Made by a program: the position numbers and the translations under genes. From the NCBI GenBank assembly GCA_030674155.1, contig CM060316.1, positions 74,490,729 through 74,554,728 of the forward strand: a DNA stretch of 64,000 nucleotides, read 5' to 3'. The notes beneath the pieces were generated by a model, which was given only the letters and a program-made list of their open reading frames with translations, ran no database searches and was not told the origin of the DNA. Positions 36,190-48,339 of this stretch are shown here, piece by piece. How positions within the stretch are numbered: the first letter of the stretch is position 1; each line of letters starts with the position of its first letter. This DNA is from Stramonita haemastoma. Its lineage: Eukaryota; Mollusca; Gastropoda; Neogastropoda; Muricidae.

Positions 36190-36480
36190 ACTTGAGCTAC
36201 TTATTTCAATCAGTGCCCACTCAGCTCACTCCCACCCCCCTCAAAAAAGCCCTTCGGATAAGACTGTAAACCGTAGGTTCCTGTACAAACGCACGCAGAA
36301 CACTTGCGGACGAGTTAAAACCCATTCCGCTTTCGGAAGAGTAGGCCATTCTGTGCGGTGGGAACGAATAACAAATTTACAAAACTGCTTACACACGGGG
36401 ATGGATGTAAAAAAAAAAACCCACATGAGTGCTTATTCCATTACCTCGAAATGAAACGAAATCAATTTCAATAAAATAAA
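36190..36480 (+). repeat. SINE A, head-truncated
   Basis: Plus strand: CCCTTCGGATAAGACTGTAA through TTATTCCATTACCTCGAAAT and an AATAAA tail. With the preceding A2 copy it forms an inverted pair. Confidence 0.88.
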
Positions 36481-36940
36481 TAAAACTGAAACACTGTCAG
36501 ATTTTTTTATATTCAAAATAAACTTCACTCAGTACAGACCGGGAGAGGAGGAGAAAGTGGGGAGAGGGGGGGGGGCGCAGGCAGATCAACACAAACATAA
36601 CGAGAAAGAAGGAAACGGACATGTAGACACACAGGCAAGAAGGAAGTTAGGTGAATAAGCAGGCAGAAAACAAACAGACGGATAAAACACAAAAAAATGG
36701 AAGCTGAAAAAGTGACAAACAAACAAACAAACAAAGGTACATCTGTCTATAGAAACAAACAAAATCCTGTCAGAAAAACAGACGACAGACAGACAGGCAA
36801 CTGAACAGACAGACAGATGGACTTTGTGTTGTACAGAAACAGTATCTACTCCGGAGACACGCCACAAAGGAAAGACACAAAAGCAGATTACCAGCTACAT
36901 CTTATCTGCAAAATCTATCCAAGTCCCGCGGCACATCTAA
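36481..36940. other. Non-coding, GA/CAGA-rich
   Basis: G-run near 36565-36576 and scattered AAAC/CAGA repeats. No gene. Confidence 0.5.
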
Positions 36941-37155
36941 CGTGTCACACACACGCGCACGGGCACTCACGCACGCACGCACACACAACACACACACACA
37001 CACACAACACACACGTACACACATACACGCATGCACGCACGCACACACGCACACAACACACAACACACAAACACATGCACGCACACACGCACAACACGCG
37101 TGCATGGTTGCATACACTTAGCCCCTAACACAGTGAAACACAGAGAAACACACAC

Positions 37156-37250
<95 letters not shown>
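36941..37250. repeat. (CA)n with CGCA interruptions
   Basis: Interrupted CA/CACG to 37100, then a pure CA block at 37155-37249. Confidence 0.97.
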
Positions 37251-37253
<3 letters not shown>

Positions 37254-37512
37254 GAGACAGAGAAGGAAACAGAGAAACAGAGAAGTAATAACAGAAACAG
37301 ACGGACAAACGGACGTTTAGCAAAAAGAACAAACACACCAAACCGAGCTGTGTCAAAGCCCATGTCCTCAACTAAAAAAAAAAATCTAATGCAATTTTCT
37401 TGTTCTAGCAGAAGATAAAAGAAAACAAGGCTGACCAGATACACAGGGCTGTGAAGATCACCCTCGTGTGGTCCACGGACTAAGTCCTCAATTCCCTGCA
37501 GCACTGCTCCCT
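37251..37512. other. Non-coding stretch
   Basis: ACAGAGAAAC-type repeats, then mixed sequence. A segment near 37440-37500 resembles 42465-42525, suggesting one more dispersed repeat. Confidence 0.45.
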
Positions 37513-37690
37513 ACAACACTCTCTCTCTCTCTCTGTGCCTCTGTCTGTCATGTCTGTGTCTGTCTCTGTCTCTTCTCTCTCTCTCTCTTTCTCTCTCTCT
37601 GTCTGTCTGACTTTCTCTGTCTTTCTTTCTCTATGTCTCTCTCTGTCTTTCTCTGTCTGACTCTGTCTGTCTCTGTCTGTCTGTCTCTCA
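37513..37690. repeat. CT/CTGT-rich array
   Basis: Imperfect CTCT, CTGT and CTTT units. Confidence 0.94.
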
Positions 37691-37830
37691 GGAGTCATCT
37701 CTTCGGGCCCTGTGGTGTATGATAAGCATCAGCCGCTTACAAAGACATTAGCGAGAATTACGAAATACACACTGAGCTGGATATTTTTAGGTAGCTAGAA
37801 CAAACACTGCAAAAATGGAAATTTGTTCTT

Positions 37831-37840
37831 TTGCTCTGTA

Positions 37841-37871
<31 letters not shown>

Positions 37872-38060
37872 GCCTGCCTGTCTGTCTCTCTGTCTATGCC
37901 TGTCTGTCTCTCTCTCTCTCTGCGTATACGCACGCATGCGTGCGCATATGTATGTGTGTGTGCATATAATATGTGAGTGTATGTATCTTCATTGTACGTG
38001 TGAATGTGAGTATGTGTGTGTGTGTGGGGGAGAGAGAGAGAGAGACGGGGTGTGGGGGGG
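37831..38060. repeat. (CTGT)n, (CT)n, GT and GA cluster
   Basis: CTGT (37840-37915), GCGT/GT (37925-38020), then GGGG/GAGA. Confidence 0.93.
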
Positions 38061-38177
38061 AGACAGACATGATAGATATAAGATATGATATGAAAAGCAT
38101 CTCTTTTTTTAACCAACTCAGGTATTAACAGGAGAGATCAAAAGGAGACAGTAGAGCTATGGGAAAGGCAGGTAGTG

Positions 38178-38285
38178 GAGGAGAGAGAGAGAGAGAGAGA
38201 GAGAGATGAGGAGAGAGAGAGAGAGAGAGAAGAGAGAGAGACAGAGACAGACAGACAGACAGACAGACAGAAGACAGAGACAGAA
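38178..38285. repeat. (GA)n and (GACA)n
   Basis: GA then GACA units. Confidence 0.95.
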
Positions 38286-38369
38286 TGAAGATAGCAATGA
38301 AACACCCAAGAATATAGCAGACAATAATCTCAGCACCGTATCTTTATTATTTCTTTCCTGTACAAAAGG

Positions 38370-38594
38370 AAAACTCAACACAAAGGTATTGTCAGGCCTT
38401 ACCCGAATTCCCAACACAGAACGGCCATTGGAGGCTTTTACAGAGAGCAGGCACAGAGGACGGCTGTATGTGTCCCCACAACCAATTCCCGCCACTCCCA
38501 ATCTGTCCCTGGAGTAGTCTCCCCTTTCATCTTCGCCCCATTGTCTGATATCACGTTGCAGTGTGCTGTCAGGGTCAGAGGTCTACATATAGGC
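38370..38594 (+). repeat. Repeat E, copy 2
   Basis: Direct copy of 33103-33339, again followed directly by SINE A sequence, but here the SINE head is missing. Confidence 0.75.
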
Positions 38595-38835
38595 TGACCA
38601 GTCCTTCGGATGAGGCTATAAACCGAGGCCCCGTGTGTGAACGCACGCAGAACATCTTGCGCACCCGTTAAATCCTGTTCCGATTTTCGTAAGAGTAGGC
38701 CATCGTGTGCCGGTGGGAACAGATGATATTTACAAAACTGCATATACACGAGGACTGGATGTAAAATAAAAAAAAGCACAAGAGGTGCTTATCCCATTAT
38801 CCTCGATATAAAAGAATAAAATAAAAGAATAAAAT
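38595..38835 (+). repeat. SINE A, head missing
   Basis: Plus strand from GTCCTTCGGATGAGGCTATA to TTATCCTCGATATAAAAGA and an AATAAAATAAAAG tail. With repeat E it is a second copy of the 33.1-33.7 kb unit lacking about 110 bp of tRNA-like head. Confidence 0.88.
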
Positions 38836-38859
38836 CAGTGTTTGGCTTTGTTTTTGTTT

Positions 38860-39090
38860 TTTTTCTTTGTTCCTCGGCCAGATCTTCGAGGTTCGCCTAA
38901 TGCGAGATTCTGCGTATTTGACTGTTTGCCCCCCCCCCTTCCCCTCCTTCCTACCCATTAAGATAGCCGCATTCCGATTTCGGGGATGATGTCCAAACAT
39001 GACAATAGAGATCATGCATTTTTTTTTAATTTGGTCATCTATTCTTACTGGCATTGCCCTGGTCTACTTTTCATATAGATGGGAACGCGT
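38860..39090 (-). repeat. SINE A2 tail fragment
   Basis: TCCTCGGCCAGATCTTCGAG, TTAAGATAGCCGCATTCCGA and TTCGGGGATGATGTCCAAAC on the plus strand are the reverse of the A2 tail; head absent. Confidence 0.75.
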
Positions 39091-39838
39091 TTTCATGTGT
39101 TACAGAATCAAATACATACAAGACATGAAACACTGTGAATGAGACATGAGACACGTAAAAAAAAAAAAAAAAACAAGGTGAGTTGGGAGTATTGAGCGAG
39201 GGCAAAAGATAGACAAGAGGCAGAGAAACACAGAGACCGAGAAAGAGAGAGAGGGAGGAAGAGAGGAACATACAGAAAAAAGTGAAAGAACCACACAAGC
39301 AGACAATAATTAAGCATGCAGTTCAGGTCTCAAACCTCGACAATCAATATTTCAAAACATTTTCGAATCACATGTCTGAAGATTCCTGAACAGAATTCCT
39401 GTCATAACGCACTCATTTCTCACACTGAAAATAGCCATTCAGCAATGACCAAGGAATGACGTAGCTGATACACCCAACGCCGCCATTCCCTGGAGCATCC
39501 GTGTCTTTCAATGGCCTCTGTGGTACGTAGCCTCTCTGAGGATTGTGCTGTCAGAGTCACACCTCCTCAGTCACAGCAATACGGTCAGTGCAGACAGCAC
39601 TAGTCATGGTCACTTCTCCTGACTTCTTCCCAAACCTACCCACATCTGCAAGCTTTGGTTTTGTTTAATTTCATGTACCCCTCGGGGGGGGGGGGGGGGG
39701 GGGTTGACATAAAATTTTGAATCTCTGTGAGCCGTTAAGGACACTGCTGTTAAGTTTTTCGGGCAATGTGTTGTTGGTAAGTTAAACCTGACACATCCCA
39801 ATTCCTCTTTAAGTAGCAGGTTACAGACTGGGTATGTC
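39091..39838. other. Non-coding stretch with a poly-A and a 20-base poly-G
   Basis: A-run at about 39157-39173 and G-run at about 39684-39703. A repeat-E-like TGTGCTGTCAGAGTCACACC lies near 39547. Around 39740-39830 there is sequence related to 5945-6060 (reverse strand). Confidence 0.55.
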
Positions 39839-39839
39839 T

Positions 39840-40185
39840 ATAGCCTGGTGGTTAGGGTGATGCGCTCGTGATCTGCTGACCCGGGTTCGGATCTCATTCA
39901 AGAGGATTTTTTCTCTGGAGTTTACATCAGTGCCGACTCCACTCCCACAAAAGTCCTTCGGATGAGACTATAAACCGAGGTCCGGTATGCGAACGCACGC
40001 AGAGCATCTTGTGCACACGTTAAAACCCGTTCCGCTTTTCGGAAGAGTATGCCATGTGTGCCAGTGAGAACGATGACACAATTTACAAAAACTGCATACT
40101 CACGGGGACTGGATGTAAAAAGCATATGAGCGCTTATTCCATTATCCTCGAAATGAAAGAATAGATATATAAATAAATAAATATG
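39840..40185 (+). repeat. SINE A, full length, AAAT tail
   Basis: Plus strand: head ATAGCCTGGTGGTTAGGGTG, B box GGGTTCGGATC, complete body, TTATTCCATTATCCTCGAAA and (AAAT)n. Confidence 0.92.
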
Positions 40186-40234
40186 CTGTCTTTTCTACCT
40201 ACCATTACAAGACTTCCATTTTATGAGATGTGGG

Positions 40235-40450
40235 TGAGGTCTGACCATGTGTGCAAGATCATCTTCATGTGTCCACACAGGGACCTTGGGTTTAGGATTT
40301 AATCTGAAAGATTTTCAAGGGATTGAGTGGAGTCAGCTTCAATGTTGCCTTCAGGCCCCTAGGGAAAATCCTCGAAAAGACTTATCGACCCCCCCTCCCC
40401 CAATTCATCGTGAGATCACAAGTTTGATGCTCTAACCCCTCAGCTAACCC
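40235..40450 (-). repeat. SINE A, diverged head half
   Basis: Minus strand: GAGTGGAGTCAGCTTCAATG core and a degenerate tRNA-like head at the right. It forms a tail-to-tail inverted pair with 39840-40185. Confidence 0.7.
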
Positions 40451-40524
40451 ATGTCTCAAGTTGTTTTGAGAATCGTGAAGTTGATCAAATGCCTGTGTAC
40501 CTCTTTTATTTATTCATTTTTTAT

Positions 40525-40935
40525 TTTATTTTATACGACTTTATGTCACAGCAGATTTATCTACGTGAAATTCGGGCTGCTCTCCCCGGGCAGAGCGCGT
40601 CGCCACAAGTGCAGCGCTACCCATTTGTTTCTTATTTTTCCAGTCTGCAACTGTATTTGTTTTCCTATCAGAGAAGCTTTCTTCTACAGAATTTTGCCAG
40701 GGACAACCCCCTTATTGCCGTAGGTTTATTTACGTGCACCAAATAATGATGTGTAACACACGAGACCTCGGTTTATCTTCTCATCCGAAAGACTAGCGCC
40801 CAGACCACCACTCATGGTCTAATGGATGGGGGAAACGTTTGGGGCATAAACGGGAAACGAACAACTGCACACTCCGACCCGTACTTTTCGCTTTCTAGGC
40901 AAGGCGCGTTACCTCCTAGACCACCGATCCACACT
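40525..40935 (-). repeat. SINE B, full-length copy
   Basis: Minus strand: tRNA-like head GGATCGGTGGTCTAGGAGGT + AACGCGCC at the right end, a degraded B box, then body segments GAGACGATAAACCGAGGT-like, CCCTGGCAAAATTCTGTAG, and the 3' part GGCGACGCGCTCTGCCCGGG with TTTCACGTAGATAAATCTGC. It ends in an A/T-rich tail at the left. About 410 bp, long for a SINE. Confidence 0.88.
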
Positions 40936-41640
40936 TTCCATACCGGCTTCTGTGTTCTCCTGTCTAAAAGCAAGCTCAACTTGCGTCAGTCTACTAATTT
41001 AAAGGTGGCTTTGCTTCCTTTCTGTTGACGTTATACAGATTGTGAGGTATACACCTCTCCGAGACAAAGAGAAAATACACAGGTAGTTTAAACAGAGACT
41101 GGCAGAACTAGAAAAAGAGCAACAGAGTGCTTAAGCAGACAGGAAATTAACCAAACAGGCATCAGGTAGAATGAGAGGCAGACAAACAATCCAATCCAAT
41201 CCAATCCTATTGTGTAAAGTCCCACTCGCCGCAGAGGTTCCGTGAGGGCTGTTGCCTTGTTAAACATTTCGCCCTGTTAAACATTTCAATCTCAGGTTAA
41301 AACTGCAGCCACGTACACATTAAAACAAGCTCAAAACCAATTCTTGCGTTCCTCGTATCAACAGCATAACCAACCATAAAGGTCAACCCAGGATGGTCAC
41401 CGCGTTGTTGGAGAACCACGTGTACATCACGTGATATAAAGTGATAACAACAACAATACCCGAATCCTCAACACTAACCTTGTTTGTAGTAGAGGTCTGT
41501 GACACGTTCACTCACATTAGACAGAAACCGCTTGATTCCCTCAGGAAGTTACACTGCTGTCCAATGTAGCATAAACACATACAACCGGGTGATGTCCTCC
41601 GCTGCTATTAAGGCCCCTCTGCATGCACAATGTATCAATA
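40936..41640. other. Non-coding stretch with a minus-strand retroposon-like tail at about 41204-41290
   Basis: AATCCAATCCAATCCAATCC followed by TATTGTGTAAAGTCCCACTC looks like a tandem-repeat tail and 3' end of an unidentified minus-strand retroposon. Confidence 0.5.
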
Positions 41641-41745
41641 ACACATGCTCAAAAATACACACATGCGCGCACGCAAGCACGCACGCACGCGCGTGCGACA
41701 CACACACACACACACACACGAAGGCACGTACGTACGTTCATGACA
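41641..41745. repeat. (CA)n/(GCAC)n cluster
   Basis: CGCACG units then CA. Confidence 0.92.
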
Positions 41746-42524
41746 CAATCCAGTAGGATGCTCTTTGTAGTTACATTATTGTTGATTACCATTACCACTT
41801 TGTTGAGTTTACATTTTTCTCATGTTTAAGAGAACGGGTATTTTCTTGGTTTTGTTGTTGACGTTGTTCTTGTTCATCTGATTGTTAATTCAAATGCAGG
41901 AAAATACCAACACACATACTGTCTCCTCAATCTTTTCTCCTTGCCTCCCTCGCCCCCACCCCATTTTACTTTCTATTACACTTTCCACTGTGCTTGCCTG
42001 ATTTCATTGAGAGTGAACAGATGTTCTATTGAAGATACATACACGCACATGCACGCACATGCACACACATACGAAATACGTGCGCACAAAGTCAATTGCA
42101 GAAATGAGAGAACTCCTGTAACTAAACAACAACAACAATAATGACCCAAATACCAAGAACAAGATATCATACCCAATACCAAACAACAGACAAGAAAGAA
42201 GGACAGAAAGACAATAATAAGGTAATAAAAACGCACTCATTCAGAGAACGAAAATAAGAAATAATAATGAGAAAGAGAGACAGAGAGACAGAAACAGAGA
42301 GAGCGAGACAGACAGAGAGAGAGAGGGATGTAGAAGAAGAACTACAACAACAACAACAACAACAACAACAAAACTATGTATCAGAAAGAACCAAAAGCGA
42401 ACCTACACTAAAACCAAAACGCATTTCTCTCGTACTACCTGCCAGAACACAACTGAAGCCACTGCTGACCAGACACAGCCAGACAGCTGTGAAAATCCCC
42501 CTGTTTTTCCACGAAGCAAGTCCT
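41746..42524. other. Non-coding stretch with GAGACA and (AAC)n
   Basis: GAGACAGA repeats at 42270-42327 and (CAA)n at about 42344-42371. Otherwise nothing recognised. Confidence 0.5.
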
Positions 42525-42654
42525 TTATTTTATTTTATACCACTTAATGTGACAGCAGATTTCTCTGCGTGAAATTCGGTCTGCTCTACCCAGGGACAGC
42601 GCGTCACCACAAGTGCAGCGCCACCCATTTTTTTTTCTTTTTCCTGTATTTCTT
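42525..42654 (-). repeat. SINE B, 3' part of a split copy
   Basis: TTTATACCACTTAATGTGAC, GTGAAATTCGGTCTGCTCTA and GCGCGTCACCACAAGTGCAG match 40535-40630. The copy is cut by a LINE end and resumes at 43056. Confidence 0.85.
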
Positions 42655-43055
<401 letters not shown>

Positions 43056-43162
43056 AACTGTATTTGCTCTCCCTATCAGTGTGACTTTTTTCTACAGAAT
43101 TTTGCCAGGGACAACCTTCTTGGTTTCTTCTACGTGCGCTAAATAATGATGTGTAACACACG

Positions 43163-43193
<31 letters not shown>

Positions 43194-43330
43194 TAGCACC
43201 CAGACTACCACTCATGGTCTAATGGATGGGGAGAAAGATTTGGGCCCAAACGGGATTCGAACCACAGCACACTCCGACCTGGACTTTTCGTTTTCTAGAC
43301 AGGCGCGTTACCTCTAGACCACCGATACCC
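43056..43330 (-). repeat. SINE B, 5' part of the split copy
   Basis: Continues the copy cut at 42654: GTAACTGTATTTGCTCTCCC through the head. On the minus strand GGTGGTCTAGAGGTAACGCG is the A-box region and GGTTCGAATCCCG is a perfect B box, the best tRNA-like head of family B here. Confidence 0.88.
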
Positions 43331-43398
43331 CAAGTCCCTGTAGGCCTAGCACTGTTCCCTGCCATCTCCTCTCTCGGGGATCAGCTTCAAGACAGGCC

Positions 43399-43460
43399 CT
43401 GTGCTGTGCTGTGCTGTGCTGTGCTGTGCTTTGCTGTGCTGTGCTGTGCTGTGCTGTGTG
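43399..43460. repeat. (TGCTG)n short tandem repeat
   Basis: About 12 GTGCT pentamers. Confidence 0.95.
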
Positions 43461-43565
43461 GTCAGCATCGACTGTCTACACAGACACTGACTGACTACTA
43501 GGCTACAGTGCACAGTACAAACATGGGCTGAGCACCACAGGGGAGACTAAACAGGGAAAACCGAA

Positions 43566-43855
<290 letters not shown>

Positions 43856-45198
43856 CCCACTTACTAAAATAATATAGGTATAAAACAAGTTCTGTTTGAA
43901 TAAAATTATCGTTGTAAATTGTGGCTGTTGCTGTGTGCTTATTGGTCTTATATGTTGTGCTATTTTTGACATACTTACGAATACAGAATTGCTTAAAAGT
44001 TTGCCAAACCTGAACATGCAATAAACTTTTTTCTTTAAACTAGTCATTAAGAGAAAGCACTAGATCTTTTAAACAATATGTTCTACCGAAAAATGATCAA
44101 TTTTGAATATGATTCATAATCCTTCAGACAGAACGTAAAAAACGAAACCCAAGAGCATGAACATGGAACCCCAATTGTTATCTGATTTCCAGTTATGAAC
44201 AGAATCAAATTTCTGGCTTTCATTCAGTTGAATCCTTATAATCAGTAGCTTCCAAAAGACAAACTAAAAGCACGTAGCTGATCATTTCCTTAGTTCTGTT
44301 TTAAAGTTCTAAGCAGGTTCACATAGCCGAATCGATAAATTAGACATTTGTTGCATCGATGATGAATTTTTCTTGTTTATTTCCTAGATCATTGTAGCAA
44401 ATCAGAACAAAATTCGATAAATGGAGAAGAGTTTCATTCTTCTCTTTCATAAGGATCAATAATATTTCACAGTCGGCACAGACTTTTTCAGCTTAATCAA
44501 TTAACAATGACCATGACAACCATCATGATCATCATCTGCACCGTCGCCATGATCATCATCATCATCATCATCATCCTTTCTCCCGTCATTATAATCAATA
44601 CCACTATCCTTATTTCTGCCATTATGACTGTTAGCGCCTATGCAGGGTATAAGTGATTTCGTTCCATATTTTGATACTTGGACATATCAAAATAATTTCC
44701 ACACCCAGCAAAAGACTTCAAACAATTGCTTTGTGGGGGATGTAGACCCGTGTATGTATACACATACATGTCACATTTGGCTATGAGCCTTCTTTAACAA
44801 CTGAATGAACATTTCAAACAGCTAGCATCAACACCCCCCTTCCTCTTTCCCCACCCCATCATAAGCGTGTTGCTCTTTCTGCTAAAGGAGCAGTGGCTTC
44901 ATTCAATTTTCCTTCCTCACCTCCCTTCGTTTAGTTCTGCGGTCCGCTGTGTTTCCTCAGTCCATTTCATTCCTCCTCCTTCATTTCCATTCCTCATTAG
45001 CTGGCATCCCTCTAGGATTTCACTCCTCATTGACGAGGGATGTTTTTGGATGACACTGATTTCATCACAATAATTAATTCGCGTCTGTTAAAAACGACCA
45101 CACTAATTAGAGAGCATTTATTAACCTAATTATCGACCACATCACTGCACTGAACCAGCCCTGCTGAAGGCTGTCAGTGACGTCTTTTGGCTTGATGC
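43856..45198. other. AT-rich stretch almost free of repeats
   Basis: About 1.3 kb without SINEs or long microsatellites (one short (ATC)n at 44553-44575). No coding frame stands out. Candidate intronic or regulatory unique sequence. Confidence 0.55.
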
Positions 45199-45705
45199 TG
45201 ACATTGGCCATAGATCTCATGTGACATTGGCCATAGATCTCATGTGACATTGGCCATAAATCTCATGTGACATTGGCCATGAAAGTCTTCAGTCTGACAT
45301 TGGCCATAGATCATCAGCTGACATTGGCCATAGATCTCATGTGACATTGGCCATAGATCTCGTGTGACATTGGCCATAGATTCTCATGTAACATTGGCCA
45401 TAGATCTCATGTGACATTGGCCATAAATCTCAGCTGACTTGGCCATAGATCTCATATGGCATTGCCATAGATCTCATGTGACATTGGCCATAAATCTCAG
45501 CTGACATTGGCCATAAATCTCAGCTGACATAGGCCATAGATCTCATGTGGCATTGGCCATAGATCTCATGTGGCATTGGCCATAGATCTCATGTGGCATT
45601 TGCCATAGCTGTCATCTGACATTAACCATAGATCTCAACTGACATTGGCGATAATCTCATCTGACATTGGCGATAGATTTAAGCTGACGTTGGCAATGAC
45701 TCAAT
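45199..45705. repeat. 23-bp minisatellite
   Basis: About 22 units of TGACATTGGCCATAGATCTC + ATG with substitutions and small indels increasing toward the right end. The first units are exactly 23 bp apart (45199, 45222). Confidence 0.95.
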
Positions 45706-45961
45706 GTCGAATGCTTCAGCTCCATCGGATACTTCTAACCATCGTGTGTGTTTGTTTGTTTTTTTACAATAGACTTTAAACAGGTACAAAATATCAGGCA
45801 CCCAGTTCACGTGACTTCCAATTGACAGAAAGGGAGAATTTCAGGGAGCCATGTCCCAGCGACTTCATATAGAGTTTAAAAAGGATGAGAATGAGAAGAA
45901 AAAGATATGTAACAATCACTTCTTGACTATTCCAATAAAATTAATTTGACCTGTCGTGCTT
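45706..45961. other. Non-coding stretch
   Basis: No feature recognised. Confidence 0.5.
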
Positions 45962-46190
45962 TCAAGAGTCCTTCACATGAGACTATAAACCGAGGCCCCG
46001 TATGCAAACGCACGCAGAACATCTTGCGCGCATGTTAGATCCTGTTCCGCTTTTCCTAGGAGTAAGCCATTGTGTGCCGGTGGGAACAGATGGCAAGATT
46101 TAACAAACTGCATACGCACGGGGACTGGATGTAAAAAGCACATGAGTGCTTATTCCAATATCCTCGGTATGAAAGAAAGAAAGAAAGAAA
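45962..46190 (+). repeat. SINE A, head-truncated, AAAG tail
   Basis: AGTCCTTCACATGAGACTAT through TTATTCCAATATCCTCGGTA and (GAAA)n. Confidence 0.9.
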
Positions 46191-46995
46191 AGAGTTGTGT
46201 TTGCTCTAACATTTTTATGCCAAAGGTGTGTCTTTTTCTGGAGCATTCATCCATTGCAATTGCTCAAAAACTACAACAAATCGAAGTCAGTCTTATTTCA
46301 TATCATTCAAAATGTCTAGAAAGATACACACTAACACATTGTGTGCCCTAAAGTCAAAAGTTCTCCAGCAACTGATCCTAAAGTCTTATATGATAAAGAA
46401 AACCAATAACTGTGAATGTTGAGTTTAATTGAAAACTGTCAAGGAAGGTGTGATATCATAAGTGAACGGCAGTGTGATAAGCTATCTATGCTTCACCCTT
46501 CCTCGTCTACTGGCTGTAAATTTGGCAAATACTGAGCAAACCAGTTGACCCGTCAGCATTTTTTCATAGTAAAGAATGTGGTGAACGAGCAAGGATGGCA
46601 TCAGAAAGCAATCTATCTACAGAAAAACATCTACAGAAAGTGTAAAGAGAGTTTATTGACAGTAAAAAAAAAATCCCCCATCGTGACTTCTAAAACATTG
46701 GTCTTCATAATGATTATACTTGTAGGCATGTGATATTATATAAGGCAAGAGACAGAAAAAAACACAAGGATGCAAACTGTCAGTGAATGCATACATGTAT
46801 ACCACACATTACATAGTTACAGTCTGCCCACACGCCTAGTCTCAGCTAGCACTGAAGACAGATTGTTTGCACTGTGGATTAGCGGGCAGCTGCGGTGTGC
46901 CCTCTTCTATGTATGTGATTATCTGGCCTCCGCCTGGACTGCTGTCATCCCCTGTCCGGCAATGATGTCTTCCCTTTATGGAGGTTGGCAGAAAG
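46191..46995. other. Non-coding stretch
   Basis: Frames at 46070-46422, 46545-46733 and 46770-47084 have no recognised domain; the first starts inside SINE A. Confidence 0.5.
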
Positions 46996-47048
46996 AGGAG
47001 GAGCAAGAGGAGGAGGAGGAGGAGGAGCAGGAGGAGGAGGAGGAGAGG
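46996..47048. repeat. (GGA)n array
   Basis: AGG triplets with GCA breaks. Confidence 0.95.
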
Positions 47049-47544
47049 CAAGGAACTCTGAAGCAGGAAGGCCTGGTAGGGTAAAGTGACCAAGGAAGAG
47101 CAGCCAGCCAGCCAGTCCTTATCTGATTAACAACCCCTGTTGTCAAATGCCAACGGGTCTAATCGCCCCAGCACGAGTTCGTTCCCCTTGGCTTGTCATA
47201 AAGAGAAGTCCGTAATCAGGGTTTCTGCTTGTACCTCTGCTATCGGGAAATATTTACGACCTCTGCGTGAAAGCTTTGTCTGTGTGGGCTCAAAATGCGG
47301 TAGTGTGTAAAGTATTAGATAGAGGAAAGAAGCCCAGCAAAGCAAGAACTGGTAAATGTTTGATCTGCAGTGCAGCTGGCATGAAATCAAAATACAAACA
47401 CGGTGTTATCATTATCTTAAAAACGCGACAAAACTGTATGAAGGTTATATATGTACCTAAAAACCTGTTAAAACAGGTAAACCAGTATCACAATTTCAAA
47501 CAAATAGTAATCTGTGATTAGAAACAAATAATGTTCAAACATCA
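47049..47544. other. Non-coding stretch
   Basis: The 84-codon frame at 47267-47521 has a basic, CLIC-containing sequence but no family I recognise. Low support as a gene. Confidence 0.4.
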
Positions 47545-47845
47545 AGGACAGGATAGCTCAGTGGTCAGAGCACTCGCTTTCCCCCAGCCAATGTTAAGCA
47601 GCGTCGAGCATGGTTGCCAATTGGATGAGTGACCGTTTGCACGCCTTGGCTTCAGTACAGTTCCCCCAGTTCCCCAGCTGTAAATTGGTGCCTGCCCTCT
47701 TTAGGGTCAGGGAAGGTAAAGCAGCGAAGGAGAGGAGATGGGCGCCGCCCTCAACATGCTGGCCCCTGGAGATGCTGAGGTCTCTGACGCGTCGTTCTCC
47801 TACGACCACATAGGTTGTGGGACGCCTTTACCTTTACCAAGGACA
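47545..47845 (+). repeat. SINE C, full-length reference copy (tRNA/5S hybrid head)
   Basis: Plus strand: GGACAGGATAGCTCAGTGGT with a textbook tRNA A box (TAGCTCAGTGG). About 25 bases later it continues as GTTAAGCAGCGTCGAGCATG and GTTGCCAATTGGATGAGTG + ACCG, which follow the 5S rRNA internal control region (box A-type GTTAAGC...GTCG..C and box C-type TTGGATG.GTGACCG). The body is GCACGCCTTGGCTTCAGTAC, GGTAAAGCAGCGAAGGAGAG; the 3' end is GACGCCTTTACCTTTACC. No tRNA B box is seen; the 5S-like part takes its place. Confidence 0.85.
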
Positions 47846-48008
47846 TCAGACTTTTGACCAGACATTACAATGACTGTGTTGACACAGTCCAATCTGCGAC
47901 AGTGCTGACGTTAGTCAAAATCTGTGAAAGTCCTTTACCTGTCCTGTATATCTAATTTAGGCTGTTTCTACCTGTCGTATATCTAGGCTATCAGGCTATC
48001 TGTACCTG

Positions 48009-48009
<1 letters not shown>

Positions 48010-48068
<59 letters not shown>

Positions 48069-48130
48069 TGTGTGTTGTGCGTGTGTGTGTGTGTGTGTGC
48101 GTGCGTATGTGTGTGTTTGTGTGTGTATGT

Positions 48131-48186
<56 letters not shown>

Positions 48187-48215
48187 TTGTGTGTGTGTGT
48201 GTGTGTGTGTGTAGG
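48010..48215. repeat. (GT)n microsatellite
   Basis: GT with TTG, GCGT and GAG breaks. Confidence 0.97.
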
Positions 48216-48339
48216 TCGTCTTTGCCTGTCTAGGCTGTCTTTGTATGTCCTATGTATCTGTGCTTTCTTTGCCTGCCCTATATAATCATCTAGTCTGTCG
48301 TATGTACCTAGGCTTTATCCGTCTGTCGTATACTTTTTT

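Noticed and set aside
45199..45705. CRISPR-like regularly spaced repeat
   Set aside because: Units are contiguous with no unique spacers; it is a minisatellite in eukaryotic DNA.
47267..47521. 84-codon frame as a small gene
   Set aside because: No start context, splice signals or family resemblance that I can recognise; left as non-coding.
47545..47640. Possible 5S rRNA gene
   Set aside because: Only the internal-promoter-like part resembles 5S; the rest of 5S rRNA is absent and the segment belongs to a dispersed SINE.
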